Source: Flavobacteriales bacterium
GTDB taxonomy: Bacteria > Bacteroidota > Bacteroidia > Flavobacteriales_F > PHOS-HE28
Direction: 5' to 3'
DNA: 64,000 nucleotides
Assembly: GCA_016710685.1 (NCBI GenBank)
Contig: JADJVC010000006.1
Span: 310,001-374,000, forward strand
Position 1 is the first letter of the stretch, and each line of letters opens with the position of its first letter. Position numbers and translations under genes: made by a program. Below the pieces are notes generated by a model. The model made no database searches, was not told the DNA's origin, and saw only the letters and a program-made list of their open reading frames with translations. Below, piece by piece: positions 41,499-50,116 of this stretch.

Positions 41499-42743
41499 CT
41501 ATGGCACTACTACAACTCCGCTCTTCGGGACACCAGCACCAACAAAGCGCCACAACGCGCATTGCCCGCCAGGCCAAGAAATGCGCTGCTCACTTCGTGC
41601 ATCCAAACGCATCGAGCCTAACACACGGCCCTGCGTATCGAATAGTTCCAAGGTCCCGGCATCACCGTCGTTGCGGATGGACAGCCCATTTGCATCGCCA
41701 GTTACGCGGAAGGCCGAATGTAGATTTTCCGTGATGCCTGTCGTTGTGATATCGACAACAAAAACACTCGTATCCGTGCGTCCGCAATCATCCATCGCGA
41801 TGTAAGTCACCGTGTAATTTCCAACGGCGGCGTACGGATGCGTGAAGCTGCTTTCCGTGCTGGAGCTGCCATCGCCCAAGTCCCAGAAGTTGCTGGTGGC
41901 GCTCGTGGAGTTCTCGCTGAACGCCACTTGGCCACTGCCAAGATCCGTTTGTTCCGGCAACGCGACCGGGTCGTTCACGCCGATGTTCCATGTGCTCAAA
42001 CTATCCAGCACAACGGAAGTTGCCACTTGCTGAAGTGTGGCCGCTGTCGCCGCATCCAACGTGGAAATAAACGTAGCCCCGACAGTGGTGCGGCGGAAAA
42101 ATGTGCTGTACATCGTGCAAGCCACCAAGTAGGATCCGGCCACGCTGGGGTGGCTGCCGTCCGAGGCGTAGAGGTTGATCGACGGAAACTCTTCGCGTAT
42201 GCGTTTCCACGCCATGCCGGCGGGCGCGCATGCAGCGCTGTTGTCCTGCGCCATCTGCAGGTAGCTGATCCGCAGTTGTTCTTGCATGCCTTCGTAGGTG
42301 CAAACGGGCGGCCAGGATGCGCAGTTGTCCGCATCACCGTTTTCGCGGCCCCAGGTCATGTAGAACACAGGTTCCGCGCACGGGGAATGCGCGCGGATGC
42401 TGTCCGTCAATGCGGTCGCGTAAGGCAGGGACTCCGTGGCCACCTGTGCCGGTGGAAAGGAGGGAAGCTGGCTTTGCTCCTGGAACACCACGTAATTCCA
42501 GCCGCCTTGATCGATCAGGTTTTGCGTGGCGGCATTTGTGGTATGCCCGCTGAAGGTGAAACCGCCCGGCGTGGAACTGCTTACGACCAATGTATCGCCC
42601 AAGGAAAGCGCCAATTGCCGCGTCATTTCCGGCAAGTCGTTCACCGCTGTATAACTGTTGCCGATGAAGAGGACGTGCGTGGTTTGCGCTAAGGCGGTTG
42701 CAAGCGTTCCGAACAGGAGGAGAAAAGCGAAGAGATGCTTCAT
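41499..42743 (-). CDS. Secreted SGNH-type hydrolase-like protein with PKD domain
   Basis: A 414-residue exported protein. Signal peptide: HLFAFLLLFGTLATALAQ. Residues ~20-250 look like an SGNH/GDSL-like fold (VLFIGNSYTAVNDLPEM at the start with GNS, and DGSHPSVAGSYLVA at the end with the catalytic Asp/His block). A PKD domain follows (VAFSENSTSATSNFWDLGDGSSSTESSFTHPYAAVGNYTVTY), then a C-terminal beta domain resembling a divergent T9SS sorting domain (LSIRNDGDAGTLELFDTQGRVLG). The ATG at 42743 is chosen because it heads the signal peptide. Substrate is unknown. Confidence 0.82.
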   Translation of the reverse strand: MKHLFAFLLLFGTLATALAQTTHVLFIGNSYTAVNDLPEMTRQLALSLGDTLVVSSSTPGGFTFSGHTTNAATQNLIDQGGWNYVVFQEQSQLPSFPPAQVATESLPYATALTDSIRAHSPCAEPVFYMTWGRENGDADNCASWPPVCTYEGMQEQLRISYLQMAQDNSAACAPAGMAWKRIREEFPSINLYASDGSHPSVAGSYLVACTMYSTFFRRTTVGATFISTLDAATAATLQQVATSVVLDSLSTWNIGVNDPVALPEQTDLGSGQVAFSENSTSATSNFWDLGDGSSSTESSFTHPYAAVGNYTVTYIAMDDCGRTDTSVFVVDITTTGITENLHSAFRVTGDANGLSIRNDGDAGTLELFDTQGRVLGSMRLDARSEQRISWPGGQCALWRFVGAGVPKSGVVVVP

Positions 42744-42831
42744 GGCGTGAAGGTAGAAAGCGCCGTGGGCGTGCAAGAATTTCCGGTAAGTGAAAAGCAT
42801 TTCCCTGCGCATTGGGCTTGCACGGAAATTT

Positions 42832-42858
42832 CTTTGCGTTCTTCGTGCCCTTAGCGGT
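42832..42858 (+). repeat. Solo nonamer-word remnant
   Basis: Three 9-nt units (CTTTGCGTT, CTTCGTGCC, CTTAGCGGT) closely match the word of array E. It ends 8 nt before the nucleoid-associated gene. Confidence 0.55.
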
Positions 42859-42866
42859 AAAAGAAA

Positions 42867-43876
42867 ATGGTCAACGGCAAGGAGGCATTCGTAGAGGAGT
42901 TCGTACTGCATCGCATCGGCGCGGAGGGCGAGTCCAGCGTGTTCAGTGACTTTAGTGCGGTGATCAAAGGTGAATTGGAACAGCAATTCCTGCGGAAGCT
43001 CTTTCTGCGTCCTTTCACGAACATGGCCTTCACTTGTGAGTTCGCCTCGGAGAAAAGTGCAGTTCAACAGCTGTGTACCAAAATCTACGATGGGGAAAGC
43101 ATCGTGGAGAATTCGGTGGCCATTGCGAAGCAGCTTATTGCCACCGCCCCGGAAGACAAGATGCCGGGCGGTGACCTCATCGTGGCGAAGTTCAGCGCTG
43201 TGCAGATCGGCAACGCGGAACACGAAGCGGTGGGCATCTTCAAATTCGACGAGAAAGAAGTGTTCCTTGAAAGCAAATTGAAGGACGATGCCATCGCGCT
43301 GCGGATGAAGCGCGGCCTGGGCAACAACAAGCCGAACAAAGCTTGCTTGGTGGTCTTCTCGGGAGACGCGCCCACGCTCTTCATCATCGACAGCCAAGCG
43401 AGCACGGAGTATTGGCAGAAGGACTTTATCGGCTCACGGCCGAAGAAGGACTTCGTGAACAGCACCAGTGATCGGATGAACATCACCAAGACCTTCATCA
43501 CCGAGCAACTACCACAGGACTTCGTGGTGGAAAAGGCCGACCAGATCGATCGCTGAACCGCTCCGTGGATTACTTCAAGAACCACACGGAATTCGATCAG
43601 GACGAATTCACGCAGGAAGTATTTCAGGAAGAGAAGACCATCCAGTCCTACAAAAACTACAGTGATCGCTATCAGCAGGAGAACGATGTGCAGGTGCAGG
43701 ACAACTTCGCGATCTCCGAGCACGCCGTGAAGAAACAGGCACGCGCATTCAAAAGCGTGCTGAAGCTGGACAAGAACTTCCACATCTACATCCACGGCGA
43801 CCGCAACAAGATCGAGCACGGTGTGGACGATAACGGACGGAAGTTCTACAAGATCTTTTACGAGCAGGAATCATAG
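42867..43876 (+). pseudogene. Nucleoid-associated protein (NdpA/YejK-like), interrupted by a frameshift
   Basis: Two adjacent frames join into a ~336-residue nucleoid-associated protein. Part one (42867-43556) begins VNGKEAFVEEFVLHRIGAEGE and ends FVVEKADQID, then hits a stop right after GATCGC (43547-43552). Part two continues one frame over as LNRSVDYFKNHTEFDQDEFTQEVF to FHIYIHGDRNKIEHGVDDNGRKFYKIFYEQ. One missing base near 43549-43553 explains it. In other Bacteroidota the two parts are a single protein, as far as I recall. It is probably a DNA-binding architectural protein; a sequencing indel is the simplest reading. Confidence 0.82.
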
Positions 43877-43935
43877 GCTCAAGCCAGGTTTCCATTGCAA
43901 AGCCGAACCGTTTATTTTAAGAACTTCTGCTATCA

Positions 43936-45075
43936 ATGCGCGTAGAACGCCTTTACCCAATGGTCAAACCCGCCACTTTTGTCCGTCTGCGCCTTTTCGG
44001 CGTTTTGAGTGGCGTTCTTTTTGCGGTATTGGCATGGTCGCAGCTCAGTGCACCGCAGAGCGTGGTGTTTGATGTGCTAGGAGACCGATATTTTGTTGCT
44101 TGTCCGGGTAATGACCAGATTATGCAACGGGCTCAAGATGGGGCAATTTCAACGTTTGTATACGTACACGATACGCCGTTGGGCCTGGATATGAAGGGCG
44201 ACACGCTCTTCGCTTGTGTGGGCAGTTTTGTAGAGGCATATAGTGCTTCGAACGCCACCACACTTTTCGCCTACGATGTAAAAGGCGGCTTTCTAAAAGG
44301 AGTGTCCAGCGATGGAACCTTCCTGTATGTCTCGGACATGTTGGGGAAGCGAATTGTTCGCATTGACCCCATCTCAAAAACATCCATGGACTGGGTGCCT
44401 AATTTGGATAGGGTTCCCCAGGCCGTTCAGGTAGATGCACAGCGTGGGTTACTGTGGGTAACCTTTCTCGGGGAATTTGCACCTGTGTGTGCATTTGATC
44501 TCAATACGGCGGCTTTGGTCTATTCTATTCCTACTGCACTAACCGATGTTGTCGGGCTTGCATTGGACTGTTCAAAAAAGGTTGTGATCGCCAGCAGAAA
44601 CCCCGGGCGCGTGAGCCGTTTTGACCCCGATGCGACTTCGCCCGAACTGGAGGATCTACGCGTGGACGGTGTTGCTTGTCCAGGCGACATTGACTACGAT
44701 AGCGGCCATGGGCGTATCTGTGTGCCGGACCCGCTGGCTGGAACGTTGGTTTTCAACGTTCCAAATGGATGCGCGGAAGATGTTTTTAAGCGTATCGATT
44801 ACAAAACTGTACAGGTCTTTCCTGAGCCGAAAACGAATCTATTATGCGTAGACCTTGCCACGGGGGAGACTGAGCGCTTTGTGCTCTTTTCTTCAACCGG
44901 GCTTTTGGTTGCAAGCGGCGAGCTGCGACCGCAAGCATGTTTGGATCTGAAAAAGCTCGGTAAAGGGGATTTTTTCGTAGAAATTCCGAGGTTGAAACAG
45001 TACTTGAAATTCACGATCCCGGAAAGTCCCGAGCGCATCAATCGCAACAGGGTGGCTTCTGCGGGCAAGCGCTAA
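43936..45075 (+). CDS. Secreted beta-propeller (YncE/NHL-like) protein
   Basis: A 379-residue protein with a basic N-terminus and hydrophobic signal (FGVLSGVLFAVLAWSQ). Repeating ~45-residue beta-propeller blades run to about residue 285 (VVFDVLGDRYFVACPGNDQIMQ; DGTFLYVSDMLGKRIVRIDP; VDAQRGLLWVTFLGEF). The last ~75 residues resemble a divergent T9SS sorting domain (VQVFPEPKTNLLCVDL ... FSSTGLLVASGEL). The start could be 43936 or the ATG at 43960. Ligand and role are unknown. Confidence 0.75.
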   Translation: MRVERLYPMVKPATFVRLRLFGVLSGVLFAVLAWSQLSAPQSVVFDVLGDRYFVACPGNDQIMQRAQDGAISTFVYVHDTPLGLDMKGDTLFACVGSFVEAYSASNATTLFAYDVKGGFLKGVSSDGTFLYVSDMLGKRIVRIDPISKTSMDWVPNLDRVPQAVQVDAQRGLLWVTFLGEFAPVCAFDLNTAALVYSIPTALTDVVGLALDCSKKVVIASRNPGRVSRFDPDATSPELEDLRVDGVACPGDIDYDSGHGRICVPDPLAGTLVFNVPNGCAEDVFKRIDYKTVQVFPEPKTNLLCVDLATGETERFVLFSSTGLLVASGELRPQACLDLKKLGKGDFFVEIPRLKQYLKFTIPESPERINRNRVASAGKR

Positions 45076-45119
45076 GTGTGTTCTGCATATTTTCTACTTG
45101 AATAAGTATTTCGTCGAGT

Positions 45120-45155
45120 AAAAAAACGGAGCGCCAGCTTGCGCCGACGCTCCGT
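45120..45155 (-). terminator. Minus-strand terminator-like hairpin
   Basis: Read on the minus strand, ACGGAGCG and CGCTCCGT form a stem (45126-45155) followed by a 7-T run (45120-45126). It would end a minus-strand transcript, and the only candidate is the degraded frame at 45317-45718. Confidence 0.55.
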
Positions 45156-45316
45156 ACTACCACCAAACCAAAACCACTTGGCATGAGCGCCGGTCCGTCT
45201 AAAGTCCGGCGTAGCACCAAATTAGGGACATTAGCAATCTTGGGAAAGAAGGAAACCAGCAACGGCGGTGGGGGAACGGGCAACGGCGCGTTCTCGTATG
45301 CGACGTGGATAGTGGG

Positions 45317-45718
45317 CTATCGGCCGGGTCCAACTGCAACTTTCATTGGCAGCAGCACATAGCATGGTACTGGCGAGCCGTCCACAGTGCTGTCGTGAAC
45401 CGGGCAATGCGCCAACATCCCATTGTCCAGTGTGGACAAGGCGGTGCCTACGAGTACAGCAGGGGAGAAGGACGGAATATCCCCGCTGATGGAACGTTCC
45501 ACGGCAGGGAAGGGCGCTTGAAATTCAGGAGTGGCCATGGCAGGGACCATTGAACGTAAATGCGATCCAAATGTTTCCCGCCGAACCGATCAATTCCCGA
45601 GGTCGTTGAAGATCCAAAGGTCTACCGTTCCAGTAAGCAGGGTGTATGCATTTTCCATGGTACGAGGGGTTTTATGCCACCAAGATATCTCGACCTGTGC
45701 CGCGAAAAAAGCCCGCAA
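45317..45718 (-). pseudogene. Possible degraded gene with an in-frame stop
   Basis: The minus-strand frame 45718-45317 (TTG start) encodes 133 codons with one internal TGA at codon 43 (45590-45592). The translation before it (QVEISWWHKTPRTMENAYTL..., ending DLWIFNDLGN) and after it (FGSHLRSMVPAMATPEFQ..., CYVLLPMKVAVGPG) looks protein-like. A minus-strand terminator lies downstream. No family is recognised. Apart from this, 45076-45870 holds no gene that I can support. Confidence 0.3.
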
Positions 45719-45870
45719 CGAGCATCGGCGTTACCTAATTGGGCAATGGTGAAAAGCAGTTTTTCCCCCATGAATGAACATTGCCGGTCCTTGGCCCGGA
45801 GCCGCCGTTAGTAGTACAAGCCGCACGGCCCCGCCTATCTTGCACCTACCTTTTCGACAAAGCAAACCCA

Positions 45871-46629
45871 ATGGCCATACCTGTGTTGATCGTGGACGAT
45901 GAGGCCGATGCGCGGGAGAACCTCCGGCTGATGTTGAATGAGCATTGCCCCGAAGTGGAGGTGGTCGCCATGGCCGCTTCCGCGAAGGAGGCGCGCGAGC
46001 TGATCGCATCCAAACAGCCACAAGCCTTGTTCCTCGACATCAAAATGCCGGGTGAGGACGGCTTTTCCCTGCTGCGTTCCGTGGCCGACCTGGATCTTCC
46101 GGTAGTGTTCACTACGGCTTACGACGAATTTGCATTACGAGCCTTCCGCGAGAATGCCGTGGACTACTTGGAGAAGCCCATCGATACCGACGAACTCGTG
46201 CGGGCAGTGGGGAAATTGCTGCGCCTAACCGGAGACCCCGAACTGGCTGCACAGCGTGCCGTCGCCGTGAAGGCACTGGCTAACGACCCTGATTCGCCCC
46301 TGAGCACACGCGTGGCCGTGCCAAGCCGCGATGGCTTGATCCTGCTCCGCCATAAGGACATCCTTTACTTGGAAGCCAGCGATAGTTACACCGTGGTCCA
46401 TGTACGCGATGGCAAACGCACCATTAGCAGCAAACACATCCGCGTGTTCGAGACCAATTTGGACCCCAAGAAATTCTTCCGCGTTCACAAGTCCTGTATC
46501 ATCAATTTGGAGCACTTGAAAAGCTTCAGCCGCAGCGAAGGCAACATGGCCGTGCTGGACAACGGTGCCATGGTGCCGGTGAGCCGCCGCAAATTGCCGG
46601 AGCTTCTGGCACTGGTCAATACCTTCTGA
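45871..46629 (+). CDS. LytTR family response regulator
   Basis: A 252-residue two-component regulator. The receiver domain (1-120) has VLIVDDEADARENL with the acidic pocket, phospho-acceptor Asp in ALFLDIKMPGEDG (about residue 55), and TTAYDEFALRAF. The C-terminal LytTR DNA-binding domain (~145-250) has KDILYLEASDSYTVVHV, FFRVHKSCIINLEHL and VPVSRRK. It lies 12 nt upstream of its probable partner kinase. LytTR regulators usually bind paired direct repeats; the target genes are unknown. Confidence 0.94.
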   Translation: MAIPVLIVDDEADARENLRLMLNEHCPEVEVVAMAASAKEARELIASKQPQALFLDIKMPGEDGFSLLRSVADLDLPVVFTTAYDEFALRAFRENAVDYLEKPIDTDELVRAVGKLLRLTGDPELAAQRAVAVKALANDPDSPLSTRVAVPSRDGLILLRHKDILYLEASDSYTVVHVRDGKRTISSKHIRVFETNLDPKKFFRVHKSCIINLEHLKSFSRSEGNMAVLDNGAMVPVSRRKLPELLALVNTF

Positions 46630-46641
46630 GCCTTGGGCCTG

Positions 46642-49600
46642 ATGCTGCGTTGGAAACAGGTGTTGCAAGTGCGCATTATTGCATGTTTCCTTGCAGGAAT
46701 GCTGGCCGGACCTTTCGTGCTGGCGCAACAGTTCGGGTTCACCGCGTTCACCCCCAAGGATGGGCTGGCGCAAAGCCAAGTGCGCTGTATGGCGCAAGAC
46801 AGCGCAGGCTACATGTGGTTCGGCACCCTGGGCGGTGCCAGTCGGTTCGATGGCTTGGATTTCACCAACTACGGACTGCGGCAAGGGTTGCCCGATCCGC
46901 AGGTGAACGCCATGCTCGCCATGCCGGACAGGTCCATGTGGCTGGCCTGTGGGTCTTCATTGACGCGCTTCGACGGCGAGGCCATGCACACCGTTCCCTT
47001 GCCGAAAGGCATTTCGGAAGCCCGCATTTTGGCCCTTGCCGGTGATCGGGATGGCGGGGTCTATGTAGGCACCGACGGTGCAGGTTTGCTCCAAGTGGAA
47101 AACGGAATTGTCTCCGTACCGGTAGGCTGGCCAACGGATTCCGCACAAGGCGTGCGTTCGCTACTGATGCTGCCGGACGGCACATTGCTCGTGGGCCTGC
47201 GCGGGGGACTGCTGCGCTGGAAGGATGGAAAAGCCGAACGTGTACCGCTGCCCTTTGCGACCGGTGTGAGCGCATTGGCCATGGGTCATGATGGTACACT
47301 TTGGGTGGGCACTTTCGGCGCAGGGTTGGTGGGCGTGAAGAAAGACGGCGCGTTCATTCTATACGATGAATCGAAAGGTTTGCTGCAGAACAATGTTCGC
47401 AGCTTGCTCGTGGACCGTCGCGGGCGCTTGTGGGTAGGCACCAAGTTCGGCGCGAACCTGTTGGAGAACGGCCGCATCCGTTCCTACACCGTGTACCAAG
47501 GCATGCCCAATGACAACATCTGGTGTGTGAACGAAGACAATGGCGGCGGCTTGTGGTTCGGTACCGACGGTGCGGGTGTTTTGCGTTACGCCGGCGAGCG
47601 CTTCGTCACCTTTACTGTTACCGAGGGCCTTTGCAGCGACTTGGCCATGTGCGTGGTAGGCGACAAACACGGCGACCTTTGGTTGGGCACCTATAACAAC
47701 GGCATCTGCCGCATGGATGCCATGGCCAACATCACCACGTTGGACGGCTTGCCCAACAATACGGTATGGTGCGGAATAGTGGACCCGGACAGCACGTTGT
47801 GGTTTGGGACCAGCGACGGCCTTTGCCATATCGCCCGTGGAAAAGTGCTTCCTCTGGATAGTGGACGAGCGCTCATTGGCCAACGCGTGCTCTGCCTTTT
47901 CCGGCGCGATGACGGCGCACTTTGGTGCGGCACGCGCGATGGGGTTTCCGTGATACGTGCAACCGGGCCTGCGGAGCTGATCACCAATGTGGACGGCATC
48001 GCCTTGCGCGGCGTGCGTTCCATCCTGGGCGGACCCAAGGGCACACTATGGCTTGCGACGGACTTGGGAATCGTTCGCATAGGGAATGGAAAAGCACAAC
48101 GCTTCACCACCCTGGACGGCTTGGCGCACAATACCGTTTTCTGCTTGACTTACGACGCGGAAGGCCGCCTGTGGGCCGGGACTTCAAACGGCCTTTCCTG
48201 CTTCACCGGTGAACGGTTCGTTTCCATGGAACTCGGATCGGATTTCGGTTCCAATTACGTGGGGCTCCTTCAGCATGACACCGGCGGAGAACTATGGGCC
48301 GGTACCAACAACGGCCTGTACCGCTTTTTGCCGGACAGCCTGCTGCAAGACCCCGAAAATGCAGACCACTTCACGCAAGTGGACGGCCTGCGCGGATCCG
48401 AATGCAACCTCAACGCGGGCTTCACGGGCGCGGATGGCCGTCTCTTCTTCGGTACGAACGCGGGCCTCACCATGTACGATCCACACGCACCGGATCTCCG
48501 GCGGCCCGACGTGCCACCCCGCACTTACATCACCGGCATCAGCAGCTTCCTACAGCCCATTCCCGGCGCCGACAGCTTGGGCGTTGGCAATGGTCCGAAC
48601 GCACCTATCGATGTGCCGTACCGAAAGAACCACCTCACCTTTACCTACACCGCGATCGCCTTGGCCGACGGAAGCCACGTGCGCTTCCAATACCGCCTTG
48701 CCGGATTTGACAGTGATTGGTTGCCCGCAACGGAGGCTCGTTCTGCCAGCTATTCCAACCTGCCGGACGGAAATTTCGCCTTTGAGGTGCGCGCGATAGA
48801 CCCGCGCGGGCATTGGGGAAAACCGGCGCAGTTGGCCTTCAGCATCGCACCGCCTTATTGGCTCACTTGGTGGTTCTTCGCAGCCTGTGCAGCGGCCATC
48901 GTGGCGATACTCTATGGCATTCAGCGGTATAGAAACTTGCGCCGGCAACGCGCCGAGCACACCCGCCAATTGGAACTGCGTTCCCGTATGTTGAAGCTGG
49001 AACAGCAGGCCCTCAACGCCAACATGAACAGGCATTTCATCTTCAACGCCCTCAACAGCATCCAATATGCCATCAACCGGCAAGACCGCACGGCTGCCAA
49101 CAAGTACCTCACCAGCTTCGCGAAGTTGATACGCAAAAACCTCGATGCCAGCGCCAACGACACCACCACTTTGGCCGAAGAGTTATCGCGCTTGGAACTC
49201 TACCTTTTGTTGGAGCACATGCGCTTCAAGGACAAATTTTCATACACCGTGGTCGTAGCAACTTCCGTGGATGCCAACGCGGTGAACATCCCCGCGATGA
49301 TGTTGCAGCCTTACGTGGAAAATAGCATCTGGCACGGCATTTTGCCCATGGCGCATCCGGGCCATGTGGAAATACAAGTGGAGCCCTTTGGCGAGTCCCA
49401 TGTACGCATCCGGATCTCCGATGATGGCATCGGCATCGACCAGAGCATGGAGGAAAAGAATGGTGACACTGGCCATATTTCACGCGGAATTGAGATCACC
49501 AAGGGCCGCGCGGACATCCTTCGGCGCCTCAATTTGGCGGACATCCGCATCCAAGGACCGGAACAATTAAGCGGAAAACACGGTAAAGGCACTCAGGTGG

Positions 49601-49644
49601 TGATCGACTTGCCCGTACACACGGCAAAAGACTCTGCAACATAA
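46642..49644 (+). CDS. LytS-type histidine kinase with Reg_prop beta-propeller sensor
   Basis: A 1000-residue sensor kinase. Signal peptide: IIACFLAGMLAGPFVLAQ. A large periplasmic two-bladed Reg_prop sensor (~25-640) follows, with many repeats ending in W-x-G-T (MWFGTLGGASRFDG, LWVGTFGAGL, LWFGTDGAGV), then a Y_Y_Y domain (~660-730), one membrane helix (WWFFAACAAAIVAILYGI), a coiled coil, a His_kinase domain with phospho-acceptor His in NRHFIFNALNSIQYAI, and an ATPase domain (SDDGIGID). It pairs with the LytTR regulator 12 nt upstream. A TTG at 46633 is an alternative start. The signal is unknown. Confidence 0.93.
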   Translation: MLRWKQVLQVRIIACFLAGMLAGPFVLAQQFGFTAFTPKDGLAQSQVRCMAQDSAGYMWFGTLGGASRFDGLDFTNYGLRQGLPDPQVNAMLAMPDRSMWLACGSSLTRFDGEAMHTVPLPKGISEARILALAGDRDGGVYVGTDGAGLLQVENGIVSVPVGWPTDSAQGVRSLLMLPDGTLLVGLRGGLLRWKDGKAERVPLPFATGVSALAMGHDGTLWVGTFGAGLVGVKKDGAFILYDESKGLLQNNVRSLLVDRRGRLWVGTKFGANLLENGRIRSYTVYQGMPNDNIWCVNEDNGGGLWFGTDGAGVLRYAGERFVTFTVTEGLCSDLAMCVVGDKHGDLWLGTYNNGICRMDAMANITTLDGLPNNTVWCGIVDPDSTLWFGTSDGLCHIARGKVLPLDSGRALIGQRVLCLFRRDDGALWCGTRDGVSVIRATGPAELITNVDGIALRGVRSILGGPKGTLWLATDLGIVRIGNGKAQRFTTLDGLAHNTVFCLTYDAEGRLWAGTSNGLSCFTGERFVSMELGSDFGSNYVGLLQHDTGGELWAGTNNGLYRFLPDSLLQDPENADHFTQVDGLRGSECNLNAGFTGADGRLFFGTNAGLTMYDPHAPDLRRPDVPPRTYITGISSFLQPIPGADSLGVGNGPNAPIDVPYRKNHLTFTYTAIALADGSHVRFQYRLAGFDSDWLPATEARSASYSNLPDGNFAFEVRAIDPRGHWGKPAQLAFSIAPPYWLTWWFFAACAAAIVAILYGIQRYRNLRRQRAEHTRQLELRSRMLKLEQQALNANMNRHFIFNALNSIQYAINRQDRTAANKYLTSFAKLIRKNLDASANDTTTLAEELSRLELYLLLEHMRFKDKFSYTVVVATSVDANAVNIPAMMLQPYVENSIWHGILPMAHPGHVEIQVEPFGESHVRIRISDDGIGIDQSMEEKNGDTGHISRGIEITKGRADILRRLNLADIRIQGPEQLSGKHGKGTQVVIDLPVHTAKDSAT

Positions 49645-49648
49645 CCAC

Positions 49649-49679
49649 TTGCAAAACGTTTGAAGATGTATTACCTTTG
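49649..49679 (+). promoter_or_regulatory. Promoter of the small lipoprotein gene
   Basis: TTG at 49649-49651 and TACCTTTG at 49672-49679 are 20 nt apart, a full match to the Bacteroidota promoter. The predicted transcript start (about 49685) falls just before the ATG at 49687. Confidence 0.65.
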
Positions 49680-49686
49680 GTCAACG

Positions 49687-49950
49687 ATGAAGTGCGCAGC
49701 ATTCACTACCAAGTATGCCACAATGGTCTTTTTGGCCGTTGGGTTGCTGCTTTCAACCGGCTGCACGAAGGAAGAAGTTGTTGCTCCTTCAGGCTTTCAA
49801 CCGGAACTGAGGCGCAATGCTCCCGTGCCACCACCTGTAGGACATGGCGATGTGAACGGGGCCGGTGACCGGGACGGAGGCGTGTTCATAACCGACGATG
49901 GCGATGATCTGGGTGATAAGGAAAGCACCAACAAGCCCAAACCGAACTAA
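49687..49950 (+). CDS. Small lipoprotein, Asp/Gly-rich
   Basis: An 87-residue protein with a lipoprotein signal (TTKYATMVFLAVGLLLSTGC). The mature part is short, Pro- and Asp/Gly-rich (DVNGAGDRDGGVFITDDGDDLGDKE), perhaps metal-binding or merely disordered. Similar tiny lipoproteins are common in Flavobacteriales. Starts at 49660 and 49666 lie upstream of the predicted transcript start, so 49687 is preferred; 49723 is also possible. A strong terminator follows. Confidence 0.7.
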   Translation: MKCAAFTTKYATMVFLAVGLLLSTGCTKEEVVAPSGFQPELRRNAPVPPPVGHGDVNGAGDRDGGVFITDDGDDLGDKESTNKPKPN

Positions 49951-49989
49951 CCAAGTGTTGGTAACAAAACATTACTAACAAAAAGTAAG

Positions 49990-50013
49990 GGACCGCAATG
50001 GTCCCTTTTCTTT
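49990..50013 (+). terminator. Rho-independent terminator after the small lipoprotein
   Basis: The stem GGGACC/GGTCCC with loop GCAAT is followed by TTTTCTTTTT, 39 nt past the stop. Confidence 0.88.
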
Positions 50014-50116
50014 TTGGGGCATGCGCCATTCCCAGCCCCATTGCCACCGTTGCCCGGAATGCGACCCGCCAGTCGGACCCTGCTTGTTATTTTTCAGTGC
50101 ATCCAAATCTCCGGCC

